15,678 nucleotides of DNA from Syntrophomonas sp. UBA5432 (GCA_002424365.1 DIRQ01000133.1:4862-20539), one strand, 5' to 3'. Positions 1 through 6,504 are shown, counted from the stretch's first letter. Made by a program: numbers and translations. The notes: generated from the sequence alone by a model not told the origin.

Positions 1-20
1 TGAACTCTAGAAATAATCAT
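1..20 (-). CDS. flgM: 5' end of a flagellar-operon gene, probably anti-sigma factor FlgM (partial)
   Basis: Only the first six codons are inside the window (M-I-I-S-R-V, then an incomplete codon). The ATG at 20..18 is preceded by AAGGTGG with a 6-nt spacer, a good ribosome binding site, so a real gene start is likely. The FlgM call rests on position: in Bacillus subtilis and many Clostridia, flgM directly follows the yvyF gene, and a yvyF homologue lies immediately upstream here. A short N-terminus beginning with Met-Ile/Lys-Ile fits FlgM proteins as I remember them. FlgM binds and holds back sigma-28 (SigD) until the hook-basal body is complete. Six residues cannot prove identity, so the product name is inference and the existence of a coding start is the firmer part. 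Confidence 0.5.
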
Positions 21-60
21 AACTTACCACCTTATTTCTTTCTATTATCTATTTTCGCAG

Positions 61-86
61 AAAAAACGAAGGGGCTTAATGCCCCT
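61..86 (-). terminator. Hairpin plus T6 tract between yvyF-like gene and the flgM candidate
   Basis: On the minus strand AGGGGC, a 5-nt loop (ATTAA) and GCCCCT form a 6-bp GC-rich stem (70-75 with 81-86), followed after three bases by TTTTTT (66-61). This fits an intrinsic terminator ending the comF/yvyF transcript. It lies only about 40 nt before the next start codon, so it may instead work as an attenuator or a 5' stabilising hairpin of the downstream flagellar transcript. Confidence 0.6.
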
Positions 87-94
87 GGGAATCA

Positions 95-100
95 ATTATA
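95..100 (-). promoter_or_regulatory. Possible -10 element upstream of the flgM candidate
   Basis: A perfect TATAAT lies on the minus strand at 100..95. No good sigma-A -35 is present 16-18 nt upstream. A TAAAGCTA sequence lies 11 nt upstream and resembles the sigma-28 -35 (TAAAGTTT), but the -10 does not match GCCGATAA. The region is AT-rich, so chance is a real explanation. If used, the start site would fall near 88, just before the hairpin at 70-86. Confidence 0.25.
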
Positions 101-198
101 TTAAAAATGCTTAGCTTTACTTCTCTTTTCCTACATATTCGCTATTGTTTGATTGCGCAAAATACAGGTTTTCGTCCCATGCCAATAGCTGACGAATT

Positions 199-618
199 CT
201 ATTCCTCTTCTCCTTCCCTAATATGCATTCTTTCTTTGGATTTACCCCATGATTTTACTTCCGGTTCAGGTTTCCGGCGGGTAGGAATAACGCTGTTCAA
301 CTGTGCTCCCAAATCTTTTAAGCAAATGTCACAGTATTTACCGCCAGCAATAGTTTTACCACAGCGTTCGCAGTTAGTAGTATAACTTAACCCCCGACTA
401 ATCAGCCTGCCATCACGCAGAAACTGGAGAATCTTGTCCTCATCAACACCAGTTTCCATAGATACTTCTGCAATACTGGCACCGGGGTGATCACGAACAT
501 AGTGGCGTACTATAGCGTATTCATCATCTTCTTTTTCCAGGCACTTACTACACACATCCCTGCCCTTGTAGGAATAAAGTCTCCCACAAATGGAACAATT
601 CCTCAGATCAGGTGCCAT
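199..618 (-). CDS. yvyF: YvyF-like flagellar operon zinc-ribbon protein
   Basis: This 139-residue protein has two zinc-ribbon-like cysteine clusters: C8/C11 with C23/C26 near the N-terminus, and C83/C86 with C96/C99 after a central segment. The middle (about residues 45-70) reads as a small winged-helix-like segment (ASIAEVSMETGVDEDKILQF). The C-terminal 30 residues are charged and probably disordered. This pattern is that of the flagellar operon family TIGR03826 (B. subtilis YvyF), of uncertain molecular role but found between comFC and flgM. The start is supported by GGGAGG 8 nt before the ATG. It lies 55 nt downstream of comF and ahead of a likely flgM, which matches the Bacillus order. 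It is probably cotranscribed with comF. The family call is fairly secure; a regulatory role in flagellar expression is inference. Confidence 0.85.
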   Translation of the reverse strand: MAPDLRNCSICGRLYSYKGRDVCSKCLEKEDDEYAIVRHYVRDHPGASIAEVSMETGVDEDKILQFLRDGRLISRGLSYTTNCERCGKTIAGGKYCDICLKDLGAQLNSVIPTRRKPEPEVKSWGKSKERMHIREGEEE

Positions 619-673
619 ATTATCAACCTCCCTGTATAAAACGGTCCCTGATTTTTAAAATAGATAATATCAT

Positions 674-1393
674 CTAAAAACCTATCCCGGTAGCCCAGGT
701 AATCACGCAAACCCTTGCAGCTCCCGCATCGAGTAGAGTGCGAGTACATTCTTTACTAGTAGAACCGGTAGTATATACATCGTCTACTAATAATAGATTC
801 TTTCTATAAATATTTGAGTTTTCCTGTACCCTGAAAGCACAAAGTAAATTTTTCTCCCTTTCCTCCCGGCTCAACTCACGCTGGGAAGGAGTTTCTTTTA
901 CCCTTTTAAGCGTACTTGCATCCATTTTAACCCGAATATCCCGACTTATTTGGCGACCCAACTCTTCAGTCTGATTAAAACCCCTCTGCTTCAAATGTCC
1001 GGGAGATGCAGGTACCGGTATAATAAAATCAATCGGCCAAAAGCGCGGTTCCTCATTTACTACCTGAGCCATCATACGCCCCATTCTAACTGCCAGGTGG
1101 CGCCGTCCCATGAATTTCAGCACTTTAATAGCAATTCGGTAAGGTTCATCATAAGGTCCCACTGCCCGAGCAATGTCAAATAATGGTGGGTTTTTTCGAC
1201 ACTCAGCACATATTTCCTCAGCATCCTCCAGGTATTTGCCGCATTTGTCACAAATCGGCAGGCTTTTTTGCATTATGGCCAGGCTCTCTTCACATTTCTC
1301 ACACCAGGGTTTTCTAGTTCGGTATATACCGGGTTCCCTGCAAATGCAGCATGCTTGCTGGGGAAAAATTATGTCCATTAGAAGATTCTGCAT
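674..1393 (-). CDS. comF: ComF family phosphoribosyltransferase-like competence protein
   Basis: The product (239 residues) starts with a double zinc-finger region carrying CxxC pairs at C15/C18, C31/C34, C48/C51 and C62/C65. It continues into a type I phosphoribosyltransferase fold with the ComF signature RGFNQTEEL (137-145) and the PRPP loop VDDVYTTGST (203-212). This is the ComFC/GntX family. ComFC is needed for DNA uptake in naturally competent bacteria, probably working with the ComFA helicase on single-stranded DNA. No comFA or comFB accompanies it here, so a role in transformation is possible but not shown; many non-competent Clostridia keep a lone comF. GAGGTG lies 5 nt before the ATG. 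The catalytic-type Asp pair of the PRPP loop is intact. It is followed by the YvyF-like gene in the same direction. Confidence 0.92.
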   Translation of the reverse strand: MQNLLMDIIFPQQACCICREPGIYRTRKPWCEKCEESLAIMQKSLPICDKCGKYLEDAEEICAECRKNPPLFDIARAVGPYDEPYRIAIKVLKFMGRRHLAVRMGRMMAQVVNEEPRFWPIDFIIPVPASPGHLKQRGFNQTEELGRQISRDIRVKMDASTLKRVKETPSQRELSREEREKNLLCAFRVQENSNIYRKNLLLVDDVYTTGSTSKECTRTLLDAGAARVCVITWATGIGF

Positions 1394-1428
1394 ATTTGCA
1401 CCTCAGTTGAAGCAGTTTATAAAAATAA

Positions 1429-1462
1429 TCGTATGAACGCTTCTATTTACTCATCCATACGA
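1429..1462 (-). repeat. 7-bp inverted repeat in the comF leader
   Basis: TCGTATG (1429-1435) and CATACGA (1456-1462) are exact reverse complements separated by 20 nt, 36 nt upstream of the comF start codon. Read on the minus strand the second arm is followed by the AT-rich run ATTATTTTTAT. It could be a weak terminator for the upstream 51-residue gene or a binding site in the comF promoter region. I see no convincing sigma-A promoter here; TTGTCT at about 1479-1474 is the best -35 look-alike but lacks a matching -10. Confidence 0.35.
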
Positions 1463-1555
1463 CTAGTAAGACAAGATAATTATGCTTTTCATTACTTAAT
1501 CCATTAATAATATACCATAATATTTAGAAATTTCACATAAAAATTCCCTGTTCGC

Positions 1556-1711
1556 CTACTTCTTGTGCCAAGCTCTCTTTATCGCCATTTTATTCTCTTC
1601 TTCTAAATAAACTTGGTAAGCTGAGGTTGTGGTACGCCTACTGCCGACAATTAATGCCAGCATTATTATTATCCATAATGCAAAACATAACGTTTTTAGC
1701 AAAATGACCAC
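1556..1711 (-). CDS. Small single-pass membrane protein, 51 residues, unknown function
   Basis: This gene begins with GTG at 1711..1709 and ends with TAG at 1558..1556. Its ribosome binding site is AAAAGGAGG with a 7-nt spacer, as good as any in the window. Residues 2-23 (VILLKTLCFALWIIIMLALIVG) are one hydrophobic membrane span. The span is followed by SRR and a charged tail (YLEEENKMAIKRAWHKK), so the positive-inside rule predicts a cytoplasmic C-terminus. I recognise no family. It lies between degU (82 nt upstream) and comF (162 nt downstream), where B. subtilis has yviA, comFA and comFB. An inverted repeat in its leader can pair with its ribosome binding site. It could be a conserved small protein of the degSU-comF block or lineage-specific. 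Coding potential is inferred from the ribosome binding site and the membrane-protein composition. Confidence 0.65.
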   Translation of the reverse strand: MVILLKTLCFALWIIIMLALIVGSRRTTTSAYQVYLEEENKMAIKRAWHKK

Positions 1712-1712
1712 G

Positions 1713-1761
1713 AAAAAACCTCCTTTTAGCCACCTAATATATAGTATGCTGACAGGAGGTT
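1713..1761 (-). terminator. Long-loop hairpin plus T tract that covers the small gene's ribosome binding site
   Basis: On the minus strand AACCTCCT (1761-1754) pairs perfectly with AGGAGGTT (1724-1717). A further 3-bp stem (AGC with GCT) closes inside a 3x3 internal loop. The second arm is the AGGAGG ribosome binding site of the 51-residue gene, and it runs straight into TTTTTT (1718-1713). The structure may end the degSU transcript, hide the ribosome binding site in read-through RNA, or both. The 29-nt loop makes it weaker than a textbook terminator. Confidence 0.45.
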
Positions 1762-1793
1762 AATTGATGACTGTGTCCTTGTATCCTATCCCA

Positions 1794-2438
1794 CTATAGC
1801 TCTTCATTAACGATATTATTCTTTAAAGCATGTACGGCTGCCTGGGTGCGGTCTTTTACACCCAACTTACGGAAAATGCTGGTTAGATGATTTTTAACTG
1901 TTTTTTCACTGATAAACATCACCTCAGCCATCTCTTTATTACTATGCCCCTTAACCAAAAGCGATAACACATCATATTCCCTTTTGGTAAGGCGTACATC
2001 ATTCTTTTTCTTTTCATTACGGGATAATTCCCGCACCAGGCGGTTTGCTACCCGAGGATGAATAACTACCTCGCCCTGCATTACCCGCTGTATAGTATCA
2101 ATCAGTTCGCTCCCGGCTACGTCTTTTAATACATAGGCTGAAACTCCAGCTTTGACCATATCCACTACTTCCTCATCCTCGTAAATAGTTAGAGCAATCA
2201 CATGGACAGAAGGCATCTCCCGTTTGATTACCTGGGTAGCAATGATACCATTAGTCCCAGGCATATTTACATCCATTAAGATAACATCAGGTTTTTCCTT
2301 GCGGGCAATATTAATAGCCCCCTGGCCATCGCCAACTTCGCAAATAATCTCAATGTTATCGTTTAACTCCAATAATTTTCTGAGTCCTTCCCGAACCAGG
2401 GCATGGTCATCAGCTATTAAGACACGTATTTTATCCAA
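1794..2438 (-). CDS. degU: DegU-like NarL/LuxR-family response regulator
   Basis: This regulator (214 residues) has a receiver domain with acidic pocket D10/D11, phospho-acceptor D56 (LMDVNMPG) and the conserved Lys of VLKD. A LuxR-type helix-turn-helix lies at about residues 145-205 (LTKREYDVLSLLVKG, then ISEKTVKNHL). D56 is also the phosphorylation site of B. subtilis DegU. I place the start at TTG (2438..2436): it overlaps the kinase stop by 8 nt and follows GGAGGGGG, and it gives the usual family N-terminus just before IRVLIADDH. The ATG at 2522 would add 28 residues encoded by the kinase's reading region. The overlap implies translational coupling to degS. DegU proteins control secreted proteases, motility and competence; targets here are unknown, but comF and flagellar genes lie directly downstream. 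Confidence 0.9.
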   Translation of the reverse strand: MDKIRVLIADDHALVREGLRKLLELNDNIEIICEVGDGQGAINIARKEKPDVILMDVNMPGTNGIIATQVIKREMPSVHVIALTIYEDEEVVDMVKAGVSAYVLKDVAGSELIDTIQRVMQGEVVIHPRVANRLVRELSRNEKKKNDVRLTKREYDVLSLLVKGHSNKEMAEVMFISEKTVKNHLTSIFRKLGVKDRTQAAVHALKNNIVNEEL

Positions 2439-3612
2439 TCTTAGTTTCCCCCTCCAATGGTACTTGAATAATAACCTGGGTACCTGCCCCGGGTGCAGAA
2501 ATGATGTCCAATTTTCCTCCAAAAAGGTTTACTCGCTCCTTCATGCCCAGGATGCCATAGCTTCCTTTATCGCTACTCTTATTAGGGTCAAACCCGCATC
2601 CTTCATCCTTAATAACCAGTCTAACAGCACTACCATTATCTTCAAATTTAACTATGGCCTTCTTAACTCCAGCATGTTTTCGGATATTAGTTACCGATTC
2701 CTGAACTAGTCTAAACAATGCTGTTTCTAATGAAAGCTCGTATTGCTTCTCCTTACCCATTTGTATGAACTCTATAGTGAAATTATATTTATCCTCATAA
2801 TCGTTAAAATAATCTTTTAAAGTGGCACTAAAATTATCTTCATGCAGTAGTGATGGTTTAAGGTCAAACATGATACGGCGAATATCCGCCAGGGTCTCTC
2901 TACCTATGTCACTAACATTAGAAATCTCCTTGTATATACTATTAATATCCTGATTCCACAGCCTCTTCATCAAATCCAATCTAATTAGAATGCTGGCCAT
3001 ACTCTGGGCTGGTCCATCGTGCAATTCCCGAGCAATTTTACGACGCTCGGCTTCCTGGGATTCTATAATCCAGGTAACCATTTGCTGCTGCCGATGCGAT
3101 TCTCCAATGGTATCATTTATCCTTTCGACATTTCCGCGTAAAATCTTTAGTGCTATTCCGGTACTTTGTAAAAAATTATCGGCCTTTTGCCCTATATCTT
3201 TAAACTTTTTAATCTGACGGGTTAATTCGTCCCGGCGCCGACGCAGGTAAACCTCCTGCTGCCGCAGGTTAATTAGTTTTAGCTGCATGTCCCGAGCCTG
3301 TTCATATGCTTCCTGAATATGCTCCTGGGAATAAGAACGGAAATCGCGGCTTACATCCATAAGCCGCAGGCGAGCGTAACGTTCCAGTTTTTCGAAATGG
3401 TCTACTTCCAGAATTACCTGCCGGGTTTGCATTTTAATTTCTGCCAGTTCCGTTTCCAGGTTGACTTCAATTTCATGGCAATCCTGGGCAATGTCAAATA
3501 TATCGTCCCGACCATGTTCCAGGGTTTCCAATACTTGATTTAAAACATGATCCAGTTGAGTTAGTTGTTCCGGTTGCTCTTCCTCATTTATATATTGATT
3601 TTCTATTTCCAT
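2431..3612 (-). CDS. degS: DegS-like cytoplasmic sensor histidine kinase
   Basis: The protein (393 residues) has no membrane segment. Residues 15-165 are a DegS-type sensor region rich in Glu, Gln, Arg and Leu, expected to form coiled coils. The HisKA_3 dimerisation domain carries the phospho-accepting His198 in ERRKIARELHDGPAQS. The HATPase_c domain shows an N box (QESVTNIRKHA, 304-314), a G1 box (DEGCGF, 336-341) and a G2 box (GILGMKERV, 353-361). Together these mark a cytoplasmic DegS-type kinase that phosphorylates the adjacent DegU-like regulator. The start codon lies 15 nt after the phosphohexomutase stop, and its ribosome binding site (AGGAGAAGGA) overlaps that stop codon, so the genes are in one operon. 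The sensed signal cannot be told from the sequence. Confidence 0.92.
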   Translation of the reverse strand: MEIENQYINEEEQPEQLTQLDHVLNQVLETLEHGRDDIFDIAQDCHEIEVNLETELAEIKMQTRQVILEVDHFEKLERYARLRLMDVSRDFRSYSQEHIQEAYEQARDMQLKLINLRQQEVYLRRRRDELTRQIKKFKDIGQKADNFLQSTGIALKILRGNVERINDTIGESHRQQQMVTWIIESQEAERRKIARELHDGPAQSMASILIRLDLMKRLWNQDINSIYKEISNVSDIGRETLADIRRIMFDLKPSLLHEDNFSATLKDYFNDYEDKYNFTIEFIQMGKEKQYELSLETALFRLVQESVTNIRKHAGVKKAIVKFEDNGSAVRLVIKDEGCGFDPNKSSDKGSYGILGMKERVNLFGGKLDIISAPGAGTQVIIQVPLEGETKIG

Positions 3613-3627
3613 ACCCCAATCCTTCTC

Positions 3628-5058
3628 CTATGCCTTCCCTAACCCCAAATTTCTTAACACTTCTTCCTGAATAGCCTCCATGGTGACCTTATTACTGGCT
3701 TCAACATAGACCCTAAAAAGGGGTTCAGTTCCAGAAGGACGGACCAGCACCCAGGAGCCATCTTCCAGCACCATCTTGCTACCCTCTACCCGGCTCAGTG
3801 TTTCCACCTTCAGGCCGGCTACTGCTTTGGGGTTATAATGGGCCATCTTATCTAGTATTAATTCCTTTTCTGCTTCGCTTACTTCTATATCTACGCGGCG
3901 GTTGGTTACCTGCCCATATTCCTTAACCAGCTTTTTGTTTAATTTTCCCAGACTTTCCCCAAAATAGGCTACCATTTCTGCCGCCAATAAACAAGCCAAA
4001 ATTCCATCTTTTTCCGGAATATGTCCAAAGATGCTGAGTCCACCGCTTTCCTCCCCACCTAACATGCAGGCTTTATCCCGCAGGGCCTCACCAATATACT
4101 TAAAACCTACCGGGGTTTCAATAATACTCAAGCCATTTTTACGAGCAATCCGATCCAGCATATGGGTAGTAGCCAGACTTCGGCATACCGGTCCTCGGAA
4201 AATACGAGTTCTCAATAAATGATCCAACAGAATACTCATAAAGCGATTGGCGCTTACGAATTCCCCATCCCTATCAATAATTCCAAAGCGATCAGCATCC
4301 CCGTCCAGGGCTAAGCCCAGGTCAGCTTCATAGGCCAGTACCGCTCTTTTTAAATCGGATAAGTTATTTTCGGTAGGCTCGGGCAGAGCACCTCCAAATA
4401 AGGTATCCCGGTAGTTGTTGATAGTCCTTATTTCACAGCCTAAATCCCCCAGAATCTGGTCAAGATAACCAATCCCTGCCCCAAACATAGGGTTTATTAC
4501 CACTTTCAAAGGTTTTGTACTTATGAATTCACCCCGTACTACTTCCAGTAAATGACTGATGTACTCGTTGTCTATCTCACATTCCTCAAACAAACCTAGT
4601 TGCGCTGCCTCAGTCAAATTAAGCTCATATACTTTCCCCTCGTCAATAACCCGATTAACTTCATTTTCTATAGCATCGGTTACATCGGGAAGGGCTGGGC
4701 CAGCATATTCCGGTATAAACTTAATCCCGGAATAATAATGGGGATTATGGCTAGCAGTTATCATAATCGCCCCGCCTGCCTCCTTTTCCCGTACCGCAAA
4801 GGCCGTAACCGGCGTGGGGCTGGCCTTTTTCAGTAAAAAGACCTTAATCCCGTTACCTGCCAGCACCCGAGCACATTCCCGGGCAAAATCCTCGGACATA
4901 AAACGGTTATCATAACCTATAACAATACCTTTTTTCGTTAAATTACTGTAGTTTATATAACTGGCCAATCCCTGAGTGACCATCCGGCAGTTTGCAAAAG
5001 TAAAATCTCGGGCAATGATAGCCCGCCAACCATCTGTTCCAAACTTAATCGGCGCCAT
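3628..5058 (-). CDS. Alpha-D-phosphohexomutase (phosphoglucomutase/phosphomannomutase family)
   Basis: This 476-residue enzyme has the four phosphohexomutase active-site elements: the catalytic serine loop TASHNP (Ser103), the metal-binding loop DGDADRFG (Asp252/254/256), the sugar-binding loop GGEESGG (334-340) and the phosphate-binding loop RPSGTEPLFRVY (440-451). The N-terminus FGTDGWRAIIARDFT and the DGDADR loop fit the PGM-like subgroup better than GlmM, which usually reads DGDGDR. It would interconvert hexose 6- and 1-phosphates for cell-surface polysaccharide or glycogen; the exact sugar is not settled. I choose ATG at 5058, 6 nt after AAGGAGG, over the TTG one codon upstream (3-nt spacing). 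It heads the operon with degS and degU and has its own candidate promoter. The upstream neighbour wecB also makes a nucleotide-sugar precursor. Confidence 0.9.
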   Translation of the reverse strand: MAPIKFGTDGWRAIIARDFTFANCRMVTQGLASYINYSNLTKKGIVIGYDNRFMSEDFARECARVLAGNGIKVFLLKKASPTPVTAFAVREKEAGGAIMITASHNPHYYSGIKFIPEYAGPALPDVTDAIENEVNRVIDEGKVYELNLTEAAQLGLFEECEIDNEYISHLLEVVRGEFISTKPLKVVINPMFGAGIGYLDQILGDLGCEIRTINNYRDTLFGGALPEPTENNLSDLKRAVLAYEADLGLALDGDADRFGIIDRDGEFVSANRFMSILLDHLLRTRIFRGPVCRSLATTHMLDRIARKNGLSIIETPVGFKYIGEALRDKACMLGGEESGGLSIFGHIPEKDGILACLLAAEMVAYFGESLGKLNKKLVKEYGQVTNRRVDIEVSEAEKELILDKMAHYNPKAVAGLKVETLSRVEGSKMVLEDGSWVLVRPSGTEPLFRVYVEASNKVTMEAIQEEVLRNLGLGKA

Positions 5059-5116
5059 CAATATCCTCCTTAAAGAGCTGTAATCAAGTCAAGCGCTTTT
5101 CACCATCTCAGCAATA

Positions 5117-5146
5117 ATATTAAATTATCCAGGTAATGCTTGTCAA
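5117..5146 (-). promoter_or_regulatory. Sigma-A promoter for phosphohexomutase-degS-degU
   Basis: TTGACA (5146..5141, perfect -35) and TAATAT (5122..5117, 4 of 6 at -10) are separated by 18 nt. The predicted start near 5110 gives a leader of about 50 nt to the ATG at 5058. It lies just downstream of the REP-like element that follows wecB, so the operon can be transcribed independently of wecB. Confidence 0.55.
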
Positions 5147-5150
5147 AACC

Positions 5151-5204
5151 CGTCAGTGTTGACGAGACGGAATTCTGAGTCACAATAACCGTCCCCCTGA
5201 CTCA
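5151..5204. repeat. REP-like palindromic element after wecB
   Basis: Two adjacent hairpins are visible. CGTCA-gtgt-TGACG lies at 5151-5164. TGAGTCA (5176-5182) pairs with TGACTCA (5198-5204) around a 15-nt loop that contains the core CCGTCCCCC. On the minus strand the core reads CAGGGGGACGGT, identical over 12 nt to the element at 6486-6501. It starts 3 nt after the wecB stop codon and ends just before the next operon's -35. It could terminate or protect the wecB mRNA. There is no T tract, so a standard intrinsic terminator is unlikely. Confidence 0.6.
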
Positions 5205-5207
5205 CTC

Positions 5208-6344
5208 TCAATTCAGCTGTGCTCCTATGCGCACGTACAGAAAATCAGTCACTACTTTTACTATGCGGCGGGCAGCTTTACCGTCTCCATAAGGGTTAAT
5301 AGCATGGGCCATCTTATTATATTCTTCCTTATTACTAAGTAAAAGATGAGCAGTATCATATATCCGCTGCCGGTTAGTGCCTATAAGCTTTACCGTACCT
5401 GCCGTTACCGCTTCCGGCCTTTCCGTAGTATCCCTTAATACCAGCACCGGCTTACCCAGTGAAGGAGCCTCCTCCTGCAGGCCACCAGAATCAGTTAATA
5501 CTAAATATGATTGATTCATTAAATTGGCAAACGGTTCATAATCCAGTGGTTCTATCAGGTGAAAACGTTCCCGTTTACCCAGCATCTCTTCAGCCACATT
5601 CCGAACTACCGGATTTTTATGGACCGGAAATACTACTGCTACATCGGGGAATTCATCCACCAGGTCAATTAAAGCCTGATAAATCTGCCGCATAGGTTCA
5701 CCCCAGTTTTCCCGACGATGAGTAGTAACCAGTAAAATCCTTTTGTTTAAATCAATCCCCTCTAGCTGGGGACCAAATTCATAATCATCTTTCACCGTTT
5801 CTAACAATGCATCTATAACCGTATTACCTGTAACCCAGATTTTAAACTGGGCAGTAGATTCAGCAATCAAATTTTCACGTGAGGTATCAGTAGGGGCAAA
5901 GTGTAATTCCGCCAATCTTCCAGTAAGGGTGCGATTAAGCTCTTCCGGAAAAGGTGAATATTTATTGCGGGTACGCAGCCCAGCCTCAACATGCCCTACC
6001 GGTATGCACATATAAAAAGCAGCCAGAGCAGCGGCAAAAGTGGTGGTGGTGTCACCATGAACCAGAACCAGCTCAGGCTGTTCTTTTTTCAGTATAGTCT
6101 TCATGCCCTCCAGAACCCCGGTAGTTATACTGAACAAATCCTGCTCCGCTTTCATCAGGTTCATATCATAATCCGGCCGTATGTCAAAAAGGTTTAGCAC
6201 CTGATCCAGCATTTCCCGGTGCTGAGCAGTTACACAAACTACAGTGTTAATATCTTTTACTTTCTTTAATTCCTTAATGACCGGAGCCATCTTAATCGCC
6301 TCCGGCCTGGTACCAAATACTACCATTACTTTCCCCAGATACAT
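5208..6344 (-). CDS. wecB: UDP-N-acetylglucosamine 2-epimerase (non-hydrolysing)
   Basis: The enzyme (378 residues) interconverts UDP-GlcNAc and UDP-ManNAc, a precursor for wall teichoic acid linkage units and other surface polymers. Family motifs are clear: FGTRPEAIKMAP (10-21), HGDTTTT (96-102), HVEAGLRT (118-125), PFPEELNR (131-138), the TTHRREN loop, and TDSGGLQEE near the C-terminus with the ligand-binding Ser and Glu. Length is normal. The start is ATG 6344, 7 nt after GGAGG. An ORF extends 27 codons upstream to 6425, but that part is repetitive non-coding DNA (reading FPLPTSHFPL), so I exclude it. The gene stands alone between two REP-like elements. B. subtilis MnaA is the closest well-known relative. 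No teichoic acid glycosyltransferase gene lies in the window. Confidence 0.93.
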   Translation of the reverse strand: MYLGKVMVVFGTRPEAIKMAPVIKELKKVKDINTVVCVTAQHREMLDQVLNLFDIRPDYDMNLMKAEQDLFSITTGVLEGMKTILKKEQPELVLVHGDTTTTFAAALAAFYMCIPVGHVEAGLRTRNKYSPFPEELNRTLTGRLAELHFAPTDTSRENLIAESTAQFKIWVTGNTVIDALLETVKDDYEFGPQLEGIDLNKRILLVTTHRRENWGEPMRQIYQALIDLVDEFPDVAVVFPVHKNPVVRNVAEEMLGKRERFHLIEPLDYEPFANLMNQSYLVLTDSGGLQEEAPSLGKPVLVLRDTTERPEAVTAGTVKLIGTNRQRIYDTAHLLLSNKEEYNKMAHAINPYGDGKAARRIVKVVTDFLYVRIGAQLN

Positions 6345-6365
6345 AATCTTACCTCCGTAATTGCG

Positions 6366-6397
6366 TAGTGGGAAGTGGGATGTTGGAAGTGGGAAAT
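6366..6397. repeat. Short low-complexity direct repeats (AGTGGGA) in the wecB leader
   Basis: AGTGGGA occurs three times, as two tandem copies, then TGTTGGA, then a third copy, just upstream of the wecB ribosome binding site. On the minus strand the repeat falsely lengthens the wecB reading frame. Repeats of this type recur between genes in many genomes. I see no further function. Confidence 0.6.
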
Positions 6398-6484
6398 CCC
6401 CAGCTTCTTTTCCCTGGTTCTCCAAACCATATTTCTCTATCTTAAGTTATTATTCCTTCTTTAGAAAAATAGAAGGCAGGTTCG

Positions 6485-6504
6485 GGTGACAGGGGGACGG
6501 TCTT
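6485..6504. repeat. REP-like element after the subtilase gene
   Basis: The plus strand reads GTGACAGGGGGACGGTC (6486-6502). Twelve bases (CAGGGGGACGGT) are identical to the minus strand of the element after wecB, so the two copies lie in opposite orientation relative to transcription. It begins 3 nt after the subtilase stop codon. A partner arm completing a hairpin is not obvious here, so this copy looks partial. A weaker stem, CCTTCT with AGAAGG (6455-6460 and 6471-6476), lies 10 nt away. Confidence 0.5.

Noticed and set aside
667..690. AT-rich TAGAT...ATCTA stem after comF as a terminator
   Set aside because: The stem is 5 bp, AT-only apart from one G-C pair, and the next gene starts within 55 nt with a strong ribosome binding site, so read-through is more likely.
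1767..1799. Plus-strand 10-codon ORF (ATG to TAG) with AGGAGG 7 nt upstream, antisense to the degU 3' end
   Set aside because: The AGGAGG is the mirror arm of the inverted repeat that pairs with the ribosome binding site of the minus-strand small gene, which explains it. No plus-strand promoter is visible and the peptide is only 10 residues.
2439..2522. 28-codon N-terminal extension of degU
   Set aside because: It lies within the 3' end of degS in another frame and has no counterpart in response regulators; the TTG at 2438 fits better.
6345..6425. 27-codon N-terminal extension of wecB
   Set aside because: It translates AGTGGGA-type repeats and lies before a strong GGAGG and the conserved family N-terminus, so it is not part of the protein.
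6455..6476. CCTTCT / AGAAGG stem as a terminator after the subtilase gene
   Set aside because: The stem is only 6 bp with a 10-nt AT-rich loop and no T tract follows on the transcript strand.
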